Assembly: GCA_905221605.1 (NCBI GenBank)
Contig: CAJNDS010002484.1
Span: 310,688 to 350,687, forward strand
Source: Symbiodinium natans
Lineage: Eukaryota; Sar; Dinophyceae; Suessiales; Symbiodiniaceae
Reading direction: 5' to 3'
DNA length: 40,000 bases
Shown: positions 1-13,400 of the stretch, piece by piece
Layout: each line of letters opens with the position of its first letter
Numbering within the stretch: position 1 is the first letter of the stretch
Program-made: the position numbers and the translations under genes
Notes under the pieces: model-generated
The model's input: only the letters and a program-made list of their open reading frames with translations
The model's database searches: none
What the model was told of the DNA's origin: nothing

Positions 1-175
1 TCGGAAAAGAGACCCCAACCCAAAGAGGACCGTAACTTGGGACCAGCCTAGAACCACGACTGAGCTTGTACATGCCGCCTAAACTTCGCACGTTTTGGAA
101 ATGCCTGGGCTTTGAAGCAGCTCTACTCCTAGACCCCAAGCCCTAACACCCCAGCCTGGCCTCCTAAACCCGAAA

Positions 176-327
176 CCCGAAACCCGAAACCCTAAACCCT
201 AAACCCTAAACCCTAAACCCTAAACCCTAAACCCTAAACCCTAAACCCTGAACCCTAAACCCTAAACCCTAAACCCTAAGCCCTAAACCCGAAACCCGAA
301 ACCCAAACCCTAAACCCTAAACCCTAA
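176..327 (-). repeat. CCCTAAA telomere-like array
   Basis: About 20 units of CCCTAAA with CCCGAAA and CCCTGAA variants, ending 20 nt before an acceptor. Confidence 0.95.
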
Positions 328-347
328 TAATACCCCCGCTCCATCAG

Positions 348-393
348 GCGCGCCGAACTCCTCTCCGCGCTGAGGGAGCACCTCGCAGCGGAG
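348..393 (+). CDS. Gene A exon: N-terminal helix
   Basis: Acceptor CAG at 345-347, then frame RAELLSALREHLAAE with a GC-rich third position. A GA donor at 394 (phase 0) joins the next exon in frame; a longer exon to 413 with another GA donor is also possible. A CCCTAAA array (176-327) precedes it and a TTTAGGG array (421-460) follows. No domain recognised. Confidence 0.5.
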
Positions 394-3300
394 GAGGGCC
401 GGCGCCAGCCCCAGAAATGGTTCAGGGTTTAGGGTTTAGGGTTTAGGGTTTAGGGTTGCGGGGGTTAAGGGTTTGAGGGAGGTTTTAGGGGGGGTTTTAG
501 GGGTTTGTGGATTTCGGGCCCAGGGTCTTTGTGGGGTTTGGTCAGCTTGAGGGCGACAGGGTTTTGCTCGCGCGCGCCCTTAGCCAGCCAGGGGCGGAGA
601 CAGAAGCGTCGCCATTTCTGCCAGTGTTGCAACCCGAAACCCTAAGCCCCCTAAACCAACTTTCTTCCGAAGCAAGCGAGATCCTGGCAAACATGGGGAG
701 GCTCTCTGCCCTCGTCGTTGCTCCAAGCGGGGTCGTGAACGCTGCCCAGGCATGGGAAACCATGGCTTTACACCGCAGACGGCTTTTTTGTTGACCATGA
801 AGCATGCTTGCAGCCACCCTACATCTCGAAGCCTTCAGGCCTAATGCCCAAACTGCTTGAAGGTGGCGGCGGAAGCCGTGTACGGCGCCTTCGAGGAAAA
901 CAGGTGCGGGGAACAAAGATGCGAAGGGTCTCTGAGTCAGGCGTCCAGAGCAAGAAACGACTTCAAACCCCAAATTGCAGACACTCAACGCTGATGTTTG
1001 CAAGATCCTGCCAAGCCTGACCTCTTGTGGACGAAGCCGCTCATGCTTGGCAGGCAGCTGTGCGAGCTTGTTCAGAAAGCGCTTTGCCCGGCCTCCTCGT
1101 CGACCTCGCCGGTCAGCGAGCTTTGCCCGGGGCTCGGCGCGCAAGGCAAGGTCACACAAGGCCACCCGTCTCTCTGAACCCCAAATTCACAAGGAATCCC
1201 CAAGACTCAGACCCTAATGTCCCTAACGCCCAAATGGGGTTCAAGTAGTAGACCTTGGCATGTTCCGGCGTCTTGCTAGCCGTCCTCAATAGGGATTCCA
1301 ATAGGAGGTACTAGAATCTCTATCAAGGACTGTTAGTGTCAGGGGGAACATCCCAAACCGTAAACCCTAAACCCTAAACCCTAAACCCTAAACCCTAAGC
1401 CCTAAACCCTAAACCCTAAACCCTAAATCCTAACCCAGCGCCACCTCCAAGCTCTTCCAGCAGCGCGGGTGCCGAGGTGCAGGGAGCAGGTGCCGCGCCA
1501 GATGGATGGTCTGGGGCCCAGGGGTTTAGGGTTTAGGGTTTAGGGTTTAGGGTTTAGGGTTTTCAGAACCTTACCGGGAGGCTTGGGTAGTTTTTAGCAG
1601 GGTTGGAAGTAGGGTAGCTGTGGGTCTGAGCCTGCCTAAGGTGCTTTTTGATGTATCACCTTACGCATAAACGTACCCAGGAACCTTCAAGTAGGGTTAG
1701 CTTGAAGCCTTTATAAGGGCTTTCGCTTCTGTTGGTTTGGGGACGAAGGGTCACACTCTGCGCATATACGCACATACGTGCGGGCGGATTCTTGGTGCAT
1801 TTTGCGGCATAAAAAGGGCAGGGCTTGGAGTTCGGATCGTTTCGCCCGCGCGCATACTGGGTGCCCGCACCCCCACTGTGATAAAACTAGGGTTGAGGGT
1901 TTCGCCCTGCAGCCCTCCTAGCAAGATGCGCTCCTTGTTTCCTGACCTTGCAAAACTTCCGCAAAAAAAGGTCTCGTGAAACCCTAAACCCTAAACTCCA
2001 AACCCTAAACCCTAAACCCTAAACCCCCTAAACCCTAAACCCTGAACCCTAAACCCTGAACCCTAAACCATAAGCCCTAAGCCCTAAACCCTAAGCAGCC
2101 CCTGGGGTGGATTCAACATACCGGGCCCTTGTGGATATTGTAGTAGAGACCACCCCCCCCCCCCCCCCGGCAAGGCCCATGAATATAAATCAGGCATAGC
2201 CCTAAACCCTAAACCCTAAACCCTAAACCCTAAACCCTAAACCCTAAACCCTAAACCCTAAACCCTAAACCCGGAAGTTGGGGAAGCACAGCTCCTGGCT
2301 CTAGGCACCAGTTTTGTGTGTTTTTGGTTTTTCTGGGGGGGTGGCCAGGCAGTCAAAGTTCAGGGGTTTAGGGACTCAGGAGTGTGAGGGGGGTCTTAGG
2401 GAAATTCATGCATCGGTCCATACAGAGTCATACACACTTTTTAAAGTCCATAAAGGCTAACTCGATAAAAAAGACGTCCAGTTTGCAATGTAGCTGGAAG
2501 TCCGCCCCAAGGATGGAAACTACTACGATGCGACCATCCACACGGTCCTGCCGGATGGTGCAGCTCCCAATCATACTGGGGGTGGGAGTTGGGGCGGGGA
2601 AGCATGTCGACGTAACACAAAATTGGTAGCAACCTCCCCTGTTAAGGTTTTCAAATTCAGCTGGGCTGTTGAGGGTTTAGAGCTGCAGGATCTCACATTC
2701 AGACGCCTGCACTGCTTGGACCGAATGCTTCCAGACCCTCAGCCCCAAATGCCCCAAGTCCCGTCAGCTGCCGTCGCTGTGGCCGTTTTCGCCGGGCGCG
2801 CTCTTGAGTTGCCCACTGAGCCCTAAAAACCCTCAACGCGGGGTTTAGCTTCAGTTTAAAAAACTCCTGAGATCAGTTCCACACCCCCTCTGCCTTAAAT
2901 AAAGGAACCCTGGAAGCCTCAAGCCCTAAACCCTAAACCCTAAACCCTAAACCCTAAACCCTAAACCTTAAGCCCTAAACCCTGAGGCTCCGTGGTTGTG
3001 AACTGGCTCCGTCCGCGCCCGGGCCACGATAGCAAGGACGGCTCGCGGCGGATGAAGGGCTCGGGTATGGGGGTTTGTGCTTGGAAGTCTTGGGAGTTTC
3101 GGGGGTTAGGTATCCTGGGTGAAGGGACTTACGGGCATGTAGAAGCAGGAATTTATGTAGGGTATCTATGGCACAACACCCTGCTTCAGGTACTTCTAAC
3201 CCTACGAATAAGTACCCATGCACCTCTCAAGTAAGGGCTCCCAAAGCTGACAGCCGGTTTAAAGGCCTTGGGTTTAGGGTTTAGGGTTTAGGGTTTAGGC

Positions 3301-6110
3301 CCCAAGCTCCCAAAAGCCGGCAAAGCTCCCAAACACACCCTGACACAGGGGCCTGAATCATTAGAATCGGGTTTTGGCGGGTTCTTGTAGTATAGTTACA
3401 AAGAGACCATAAGGGAATGCTGCTAGTAATCCTTCCGACCCCTATATTAGACCACCAGACCCTCCCAAAGACCTCAACTATGGCCAACCAAAAGCCATGC
3501 CGAGATCCGAAGGCTTGACCCCGCCTCCCCAAACCCTAAACCCTAACCGAAATCCCAAACCCTAACCCTAAACCCTAAACCCCAAGCCCTAAACCCTAAA
3601 CCCTAAACCCTAGACCCTAAACCCTAAACCCCAAACCCACAAAAAATCGGGCCCGGCGGCTCCCAGACTCGTAGCCTCGCTCTGAGGAGCGGCCCCTGCG
3701 CACCATCAGCGGGGTTGGGGGTGATGACACCCTGCATCGAATTCTGCAGAAGGCCCCTTTGAGCCGTTCCTTTCTACTTGGAGGTTCGGGTTTGGGAGTT
3801 TAGGTTTAGGGCTTTTAGGGGCTCACGGGTAGTTATAAGTAGGGTTAGAAGCACCTTAAGTAGCGTTACTAGCCATAGTTGCCCTACTGGAAACGCACGA
3901 GCCTCCAAGAGAGCCTTTCGGATCTTGGAGGGCTGTTTGGGATCGTTTGTTTTTTCAGGGAGGGCTCAGGGTAGAGAGCTTTGGGGGGCTTCAAAGCCTT
4001 TGTGGACTTAAGGGTTCGAAGAGGACTGGGTAAATTCCCCGGAGAGTTTAGGGCACCGGAGCATGGCCCATGACTCAAAATTCCGGGCTTTTTGTGCTGT
4101 AATGGCAGGCTGACATCCACTTCGAGGGACTGGGTCCTGAGGGCCCGACAGGCTCGGAGGCCACCGGCCCAGTGGCATCAGGGTCGCAGGGTCGTTTCAG
4201 GTTTAGAATTGCCCAGGCCAGACACCTTCCTGAACCTCTACAGCCCGAAAACTCCGAAAACCCCAAAACCCATCAACTTATTCTTCGCGTCCGTGCAAAC
4301 AATCCGGACACAGTTTGAATGCTATTCTTAGACCGGCACTGTCCTTTGTCATAGGTGGGCAACATTTCACATTTTTAAGGGTACTTAAACTCAATAAGGT
4401 TTAAAATTTAAATTTTTAATATTATGCCCATAATGAACTAGTGTCAAGCGAGTTCTTGACCGGAGTTGGGAAGCTACTTGCTTCGGAGGAATCAATTCCA
4501 GACAGAGTCGGAAAGTTAAACCCGAAGGCCCTCAACCCCCAAAGCCCTAAACCCTAAACCCTAAACCCTAAACCCTAAACCCTAAACCCTAAACCCTAAA
4601 CCCTAAACCCTAAACCCTTGGGTGGTGGAGGGGTAGGCTTGCCTCCCTTGGGATCAAGAGGGGAGCCCTACAGCCTAAGCTCTCTCAACCCGAATCAAAC
4701 CCCCAAACCCCAAACCTGAAGGTTGAACCTTTAGGGTTTTAGGGTTTTAGGGTTTTAGGGTTTTAGGGTTTTAGGGTTTTAGGGTTTTAGGGGTTTAGGG
4801 TTTTAGGGTTTTAGGTTTTAGGGTTTAGGATCCTGAAGGTTCATGGATAGTTATAAGTGGGGTTATAAGTCTCCTAGATAAGGGTTATAACCCGTTGTAA
4901 CTATAGAATAGTTGCCCTAATTGTAACCCCACTTCTAACTACCCATGAACCTCCAAGTGCACTCCCCCAAACCTTCGTCGGGAGGCAGCTCTGTCGGTGT
5001 TCCAGCGACGGCGGCCAAAGGAGCCCGGGTGTCAATCGGAGATTGAGCTTTGGGGGTTTGAGGTTTCAGGGCGTTCTTGGGGGTTTAGGGCTTCCGGGGA
5101 CTTGGGATTTCAAGTTTTGGGCTTTTGGGCTTTTGGCTTGAACCGGAGTTTAGCATTCAGGGCTTTCAGGGCGCAAGGGCTCGGGCATCAGTCTTAAGTG
5201 TTAAGTTTTAAGGGCTCCAAGTGCTTGTGTGCGGAGTCCAACACCCCACAGGGTTCTCAACTTCTCACGGGTTTTGAGGTTTTTGAGGTTCTGGGATGTA
5301 AGGTTTACAGACACCTTTGGGTAGTTTTGAGGGGTGGGGAAAGAGCGCCCAACGCCCAAAAAGCCCGGGTGTCCCCAACCCCCCAACGACCCAAAGTTTT
5401 CAAGCAAGCTGAGCCCGGCATGTCTGCATCAGAACCTTCGGGTTTAGGGTTTAGGGTTTAGGGTTTAGGCTTTGGGGTTTAGGGTTTAGGGTTTGGGGCC
5501 CCCAAGCCCTAAGAACTCCAACGACAGTACGTAACCTTCAAAAAGAAGCCTTAAGGCCGTCAAAGCTAAACACCGTAAGCAAGCTACTAACACACAACCT
5601 TTCCTCTCCCATGGCCCGCTTCAGGATCGCCAGTGCGTAGACTGCGGTGGAGAAGGTTCGGCCGATTGGCCCGGCTGCTCAGTTATTTGGGCTTTTCGGG
5701 TTGAGGGGTTTAGGAGTTCAGGGTTTGAGGGTTCGGGGGCTGATGGGGGCTGATTTGGGTTTCATCTTTTTGGTTGGGGTATATCCATACCTTCGAGATC
5801 TTTCGAGCACAAAGGTTCTATATAAGTGCTCTTGCCTTGGAGTTCGCAATGATGACATCAGCCCCACGAAGCCCCCCATGTTGTGTTCTACCGAGCATTT
5901 TGTCCAAGTCCTCGCACATCAACGCCCGTCTTTTTGCTCCAGCTTCCTCCTTCTTCCATCCCCAAGATCTTCTGATCCCTAAACCCCTCCCCCCTCCCTC
6001 CCCCCCAAAAAGGGAAAGAGAGAGAGAGAGAGATATATATATAATGCATATATATATACACACACATCTAAATGCATATAGATAGATAGATAGATCGGTA
6101 GATAGATAGA

Positions 6111-6145
<35 letters not shown>

Positions 6146-7372
6146 AAGAGAACCTTGAACCCCTGAGCTCCCAGGGCTTCTATCTCCTTCGGCACCTATG
6201 TGTGTGCCAAGTGCGTGGAGGCACGCTTCTGAAGCAGCGCAGTCGGGAACAGCCTGCTAAAGAGGAGCCCTTGACCCTAGGGTTTAGGGTTTAGGGTTTA
6301 GGGTTTAGGGTTTGCTAAAGATGAGCCCTCGACCCTACACCCGACACCCGAAGGTGTACCTAGAGACCCCCTCCCCCCCTCCAGAGTGCCCAGTGAAGAT
6401 CTCAGCCCCACATGTTCTGGCCCTCCTCATCCCTCGCAGGGGCACACGTGCCTGGGTCCAAGCAGAAGCCTCGTCAGGCCCGCCCAAAGCCTCCGCCAGA
6501 AGGGGTTCGGGTCCCTAACCTCCTGTAAAGGGTTCTGATGCATGGGCCCTTCAACTTGTATAGGGCCTATAAGGGGAATATAAGGGTACCCTTTCAAGGG
6601 CCCAAGCTAAGGGACCATGTAGTAACTACCTTAGATGTTGTGGTTGGCGGCTTTCGGTGCCCTTGTTCTTCAGCAGCTTGAGTTTCAACGTCTGCCTGCT
6701 GCAGTTCAAGGGAGCAACGTATCAGCGCAAACGTGTTCTTAAGTACCCTAAACCCTAAACCCTAAACCCCAAAGCCTAAACCCAAAACCCCCAGCCCGAA
6801 CTTAACAACGGTGTCGTGAAATTGCAGGCAGTGACATCAGCAGCTTTCTGCGGAAGCCTAGACTGGTGATGCTGCATCTGCGACAGTACTTGGGGAAGTT
6901 CATGGGCACCTAAAGAGCCCAATACCCCTTAATTAAGGAATATACCTTAAACTATAAAGGGATCCTAGATATGATTTAAGGGAATTCCTTAATAAAGCAC
7001 TATTGGGCTCTCCGGGTATTTATAACGAGGGTTGTAAGTGCCCTAAGTAAGGTTAGAAGTATAGATACCCTAATTATAACCCTACTTATAACTACCCACA
7101 TGAACCTCCAAGTAGCCCTAAACCCTAAACCCTAAACCCTAAGCCCGAAACCTTAAACCCTAAATTCTAAATCCTAAACCCTAAACCCTAAACCCTAAAC
7201 CCTATTCAATAAACCCTAAACCCTAAACCCCCCAAGTACTGCATCTGCCAGGCAGCTGAATGATGGCTGGGGCTGGACCAAGGGCGACCTGAAGTACATG
7301 ACTGCTTCGGCCTCAACTTGGCGCAAAGGACATGTCGTCTTCGTGTTTCCGGGTGGTCCTGAGAAAGTAAGT

Positions 7373-7443
<71 letters not shown>

Positions 7444-10400
7444 GCGTGACTTCGTGACCCAGATGCCGTACATTCTGAATCACCAAATGCTCAAGCGTCC
7501 TGAAAGCCTGACGGGGACCGCCGCAAGTCCTACTTGAAGGTTCATGGGTAGTTCTAAGTAGGGTTAAAAGTACCCTACGTCAGGTCATAGCCAGTTGGAA
7601 CTACAGCTGCCTTACATTTATGAACTACCCATGAGCCTCCACGTAGACCCTCAACCCTCCGCCTTGCGTGAGGCTGGTGGCAACGAGGCGTTCTTGTCTT
7701 GCCTCGATGAGTGCCCTCCCCCCTCTTTGAGTTGGGGGTTTCTGTGGGGTTTAGCGGTTTAGGGTTTAGGGTTTAGGGTTTAGGGTAGAAGGTTTAGGGT
7801 TCCAGACCTTGGATGGGCTTCTTGAATCTGTGAGATGCCTGGTCGGGAGGTTGTGGTGGTCAAGAAGTCGCCGTCGACCCTGAACCCTCAACTTAGGCCC
7901 GAAACCCTAAACCATAAACCCTAAACCCTAAACCCATCTAAACCCTAAACCCATCTAAACCCTAAACCCATCTAAACCCTAAACCCATCTAAACCCTAAA
8001 CCCATCTAAACCCTAAACCCATCCAAACCCTAAACCCATCTAAACCCTAAACCCATCTAAACCCTAAACCCATCTAAACCCTAAACCCATCTAAACCCTA
8101 AACCCATCTAAACCCTAAACCCATCTAAACCCTAAACCCATCCAAACCCTAAACCCATCTAAACCCTAAACCCATCCAAACCCTAAACCCATCTAAACCC
8201 TAAACCCATCTAAACCCTAAACCCTAAACCCTAAACCCTGAACCCTAAACCCTAAACCCTAAACCCCAAACCCCAAACCCTAAACCCTAAACCCTAAAAC
8301 CTAAACCCTAAACCCTAAACCCCAAACCCTAGAGGGAGTTCCTCCACCGGGCCAACTCCAAGGCCGCCTAAACTCCTGAGCCCCTAACCCCTAAACCTTC
8401 AACCCGAGACCCAACACCCTAAACTTTCAACTCCTGAAGCGCGAGTCACATGGGGGAAGCTTCATAAACCTATAAACCTCAGGGCCTTCAAACTTCCTTC
8501 AAGTTCAGTGTTTCGGGTTACCTGGGTCCCCAACCACCTCAAGCCTGGGGTTAGTGTTTAAGATATTCAAGATTCACCCCTCCTGGGCGTAGCAAGGGTT
8601 TACCACCTCGCCCTCCTTACCCCTCGCGCAGGTACGCGGAGCTGAAAGCACTGCCGGCTTCTGAAAGGCAGGCAGTGCACACTCGTTTTGGAGCTGCTTG
8701 GCTTGAGGGCACGGGTGTTAAGTAGAGTGGCTGTAACTATACTGGCCCTAGTCAAGGTGCATACTTTCAAACCTGTGCATGGGCCTTCAAGCAAGGTTAG
8801 GGTGAAGTTTTTTTTTTTTGGGGGGGGGTGCCAGAGGGGCTTGAGGGGCTTAGGGCTTTACATGGTGAGCTCTGGCATTGTCAGGGCTTCATATGAAGAG
8901 CACTGGTACTGCATCTTATTGTGCGCCAAAGGCTTTGGCCGGATTTTGGTATTATGGGGCCTTGTCTTTGAGCTTTGGGGATTCCAAAGTCAGAGGAGTT
9001 GCTTTGGGTCTTGTGATTTGGGCTTCGGGTTGTTTAAAGGCGCTCTGGGTATGAGAAGCTCTGGCTGGGGTGGGTGGGTGGGGATTCAGGGCCGAAGAGG
9101 GTTTGACGATGGGGAGGTTTGTGTATTTCGGGGTCCCCTGCTTGTGTAGGGGCCTTCGTTCGATACGCGCTGATGTAGGGTACTCTGGCTCTAGGCATGA
9201 CGGATTTGCCCACACGTTGCAGGTATGCTACCCGCTTTGCGGAGTACTACCGCCGCCATCTGGATGCACTGTGCACAGGCGCTGGGCCGGCAGACTTGCT
9301 AGAAACGGTAGTCTAGATTCGTGAGTCGTCGATCGACGAACGTGTTTTTCTTGCGCGAGTTGGTACGCAGAGCAGCACGGGGGGGGCCATTATGTGGGCG
9401 CTGTTTCTTCGGCTGTCCTGACAGCATGCGAGAGGCCCTGCAGCCATGCTACCTTATCCCCAGCAGCGCGAAGCCTCAAACCCCCCAAAAGTCACCCCCC
9501 CCCCCCCCCCCCCGACATGACGTGGCCGCAGGTGCGCAGCTTCCCAGCAAGCCTAGTGTCGAGACTGCTCGTCAGCTGGGCACTTGGGCTGCGGTGCAGT
9601 TTTGGGGGCTTTAGGGTTGAGGGTTCCTCTGTGCGAGAGTCTCCTCGATTGGGTAGGTAGGACATGCGCCAACTAAGAAGGCGGGTGCTGCCGGACCCTT
9701 CCCGTACTTGGGTTTAGGAAGTTCAGGGTCTAGGGTTGGGGGTTGCGGGTTGATGGTTGCCTCCCTCCTACACTGTCAAATGATTCTCTATACCAGGGTC
9801 CCTTCTTGAGTACCTAACTAATGGAAGTCTGATTAAGAACTGAACTCTGACACGCGTCACCTTTAGACCCTCAAAGGTCTCGGGCTTCAGGGTTGCGGCT
9901 TGGCCTGCAACCTCAAAACCCTTCGACTCTGTAGGTTCAGGGTTTCGGGGTCATCAGAGTCCCTGAGCTGGGGCTTTGGACTCGCAGGTAGGCTTGAGGT
10001 CCCCATAACCCCTAGAAAACCCTAAAAACCCTGAAGCAACGCTTCCCTAAACCCTAAACCCTAAACCCTAAACCCTAAATCCTAAACCCTAAACCCTAAA
10101 CCCTAAATCCTAAACCCTAAACCCTAAACCCTCAAAATTCCCCCCCCCCCCCCGCTCACATGCAGGCCGGCCCCAGCCAACGATTTCCTCAGCCGCCCGG
10201 AGGCGGTGGAGGTGGCGAAGGAGGCACCCCAAACCCTACCCTAACACCTTGTCTTAGGGTTTAGGGTTTAGGGTTTAGGGTTTAGGGGACCTTTTTCTCC
10301 CTTTGTCTTAGAGTACACAAGTTTGCAGCGCTGCCCATCTACCGTTCTTGGGCAGAAATCTCGGCGCCTTGCGAGCTGAGCCTAAACCTAAGTACGGGGC

Positions 10401-13400
10401 TCTAGGACATTAGGGTCTAGGGTTTAGTGGGCCACAGGGCTGCCCTAAAAATTTAGCTACGTGCACGCCCAAGCCCTTCTGCCTCAGGCTAGGCTTTGCT
10501 GTAGAGGAGGCCGAGAAGCCTCAACAGGGAGAGAAAGTGATGATGAGAATGCCATCCTACCCCATACTAAACCCTAAACCCTAAACCCCAAACCCTAAAC
10601 CCTAAACCCTAAACCATATGCCTGCCAGGCAGTCAAGCGCTTCGAGGACGCTGCGAAGGCCCGTTGTCAAGCAGGTTTTTTTTGTTCAAGAGCCGCTTAC
10701 GGTGTTTCATGGTGTTTCTCGCGTAGGGTTTAGGGTTTAGGGTTTAGGGTTTAGGGTTTAGGGTTTAGGGTTTAGGGTTTAGGGTTTAGGGTTTAGGGTT
10801 TAGGGTTTAGGGTTCAGGGTTCGGGGTTTAGGGTTTAGGGTTCAGGGTTTAGGGTTTAGGGCTTGGGGTTCTTTTTGGCTTTTGGGTCGGAGGTTTGGTT
10901 GGACTGAGGTTGTTTTTGTTCAAGCGCCGCTTACGGTGTTTCAGGGTTTTAGGGTTCTAGGGTTCTAGGGTTTTAGGGTTCTAGGGTTCTAGGGTTTTGG
11001 GGTTCTAGGGTTTTAAGGGTTTTGGGAATTAGGGTTTTAGGGTTGTTTCATTCATGGTGTTTCTCGCGTTGGGTTTGCAGCTTCTGCTTGATGTCTTTTG
11101 GGTCGGAGGTTTGGTTGGACTGAGGTTGTTTTTTGGTTCTGTTTCGGGTGTGCTTCCTTAAGTCACGTTCAGGAATGGCTGTTTAGCTTTGGGACGGGCT
11201 TTTGGAGGGCGGGGGTTTGGAGTTTTAAGTGTCGAGAGCCCAATGCCACTTACTTGAGGAGTTAAACCTAGAATCCTGACAAGGACTTAAGCTCGAAAAC
11301 CGAACCCTCAACCGCCAAACCCCAAAACCTTTTCTGTTCAAGGTCTACTCCTTAGCCTTCTGAAAGTTCCCGTAAAGTCACCCAACACCCTCAACCCTAA
11401 ACCCTAAACCTCAACCCTCACCCCTAATTAAACCCGAAATCCTAATGACGCAAGGGTCATTGGATCTCTCGGCCTCTCGAGGTTGCGAGCTCCCAGTGCA
11501 AGATGGCCAGGACGGGGAGCGGACGGCTTCTGAGGCGTACTTCAAGGTACTTGGGGTTGCGGCAGCGGTTTGAAGTTTAGGGCTTAGGGATGTTTAGGGT
11601 GAAATCTTTTGGGGTTACGGTAGAGGCATAGCAGGGAATGTCCCCCCCCAAGTGACATGTTCTGGGGCTCAGAGTCGTGTTCTGGTCACTTCAGACCCCC
11701 CCCCCCCAAACCCTAAACCCCTAAACCCCTAAACCCCTAAACCCCTAAACCCCTAAATAAACCCTAAACCCCTAAAACCCCTAAACCCCTAAACCCCTAA
11801 ACCCTGAACCCCTAAACCCCTAAACCCCTAAACCCCGAAACCCCTAAAACCCTAAAACCCTAACACCCTAAAACCCTAAAACCCTAAACCCTAAGCCCTA
11901 AACCCTAAACCCCTACACCCTACACCCTACACCCTAAACCCTAAACCCTAAACCCTAAACCCTAAACCCTAAACCCTAAACCCTAAACCCTAAACCCTAA
12001 ACCCTAAACCGCCCTTGTCTTGCCCGGAGTGTCTGCGCAGCGCTTCAAGGGTGGGCCTCCTCAGGCATCTTCGGCTCAGGTCTCCACCATTCCCATAGAG
12101 GATGCTTGATTTTCGAACAGGGTTTAGGGTTTAGGGTTTAGGGTTTAGGGTTCAGGGTTTAGGGTTCAGGGTTCAGGGTTTAGGGTTTAGGGTTCAGGGT
12201 TTAGGGTTTAGGGTTTAGGGTTTAGGCATGCTAGGAGCTGTCAAGAAGTAGCCGAAACCTGCAGATCCCGCAGCGCCCATTACAGCGCCCATCGCAGCAC
12301 AGAGTTCGAGATGGCCTGAGTCGTTGTGAAGGTGGGCAGGGTCGGGCATGAGCTTGAGATGTTCCCCCTTATGGCTGAATGTGGTTGCCGATGGTTTTTG
12401 GGAGGGGTTGTTTAGGCCTGCACCCTAACCCCCCCCCCTAGCCCCCTAAACCCTCACCCCAAACCCTAAACCCTAAACCCTAAACCCTAAACCCTAAACC
12501 CTAAACCCTAAACCCTAGAAGCCCGTGTTTTGACATTTCGGAAGCCCTTGGAGGCCCTCAGCGGGGGCAGGACGCCTTGCTTGCTGGATCCAATCCTGGT
12601 GCCTCTGGGTATGGACAAGTTCTGGGACAAGAAGGAGGCTGAGAAGGCGCAAGTTGCGTGGTTTAGGGTTTAGGGTTTTAGGGTTTTAGGGTTTAGGGTT
12701 TAGGGTTTAGGGTTTAGGGTTTAGGGTTTAGGGTTTAGGGTTTGGGTTTAGGCAGCCTCCCCGAAGCCCCAAAGTCCTGGAATCCTAAGTCGGCAAACGC
12801 TTCGGGGTTGAAAAGCTCTGGCGCCCCCTGCTAGCAAGGGGCCTTTTCTCATATGGGTGGCTGTCAAAATTATGATCCCTTTTGGGGTACCCTACATATT
12901 AGGTGCCGTGTTTTGATAATGGGGATCCAAAAAGCAGGGCTTAGGGCCGTTTAGGGTTTAGGGTTTAGGGTTTAGGGTTTAGGGTTTAGGGTTTAGAGCC
13001 CTTGAACCGTCAAGCCCTGCAGCCCTAAGCCGCAGGAGGGCGAGGCAGATGAGAAGAAGGAAGCCGGCGACGCTTCCGCCGCCCAGGTCAAGCCAGAGAC
13101 GGGGTCGGTCGTAGATCCTCTTAGTGGCGCAGAGAAGTAAGTGAGAGGAAAGGTGGCCGAATCGTGAAGCCATGGTGTGACGGAAGTGTGACCAGAGCCG
13201 AAGTCTTCTGCGCCGAGTGACGCCAGCAACTGGGGTTCAGGTGGTGAACTTGACTCTATCCCAAACCCTGAACCCAAAACCCTAAACCCCAAACCCTAGA
13301 CCCTAGACCCTAGATCCTAAACCCTAAACCAGTGCCAACTTAGCATGTCAGCACATGGGAGCATCCTGGACTCAGCTGGTGGAGAGGGCGCGAGGGCTTC

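Noticed and set aside
176-327. Chromosome end or true telomere
   Set aside because: Arrays occur in both orientations across the whole window between exons, so they are interstitial.
542-1165. 207-codon open frame on the minus strand
   Set aside because: It overlaps a likely + strand exon at 863-903, has no recognisable motif, and reads through CCCTAAA-derived sequence.
7216-7537. Open frames with His-Thr or Cys-Val repeats on both strands
   Set aside because: Pure translation of the (GT)n microsatellite; the + frame joins two real exons only by reading through the intron.
7925-8215. CRISPR array (regular repeats)
   Set aside because: Units are head-to-tail satellite copies without unique spacers, in a eukaryotic intron.
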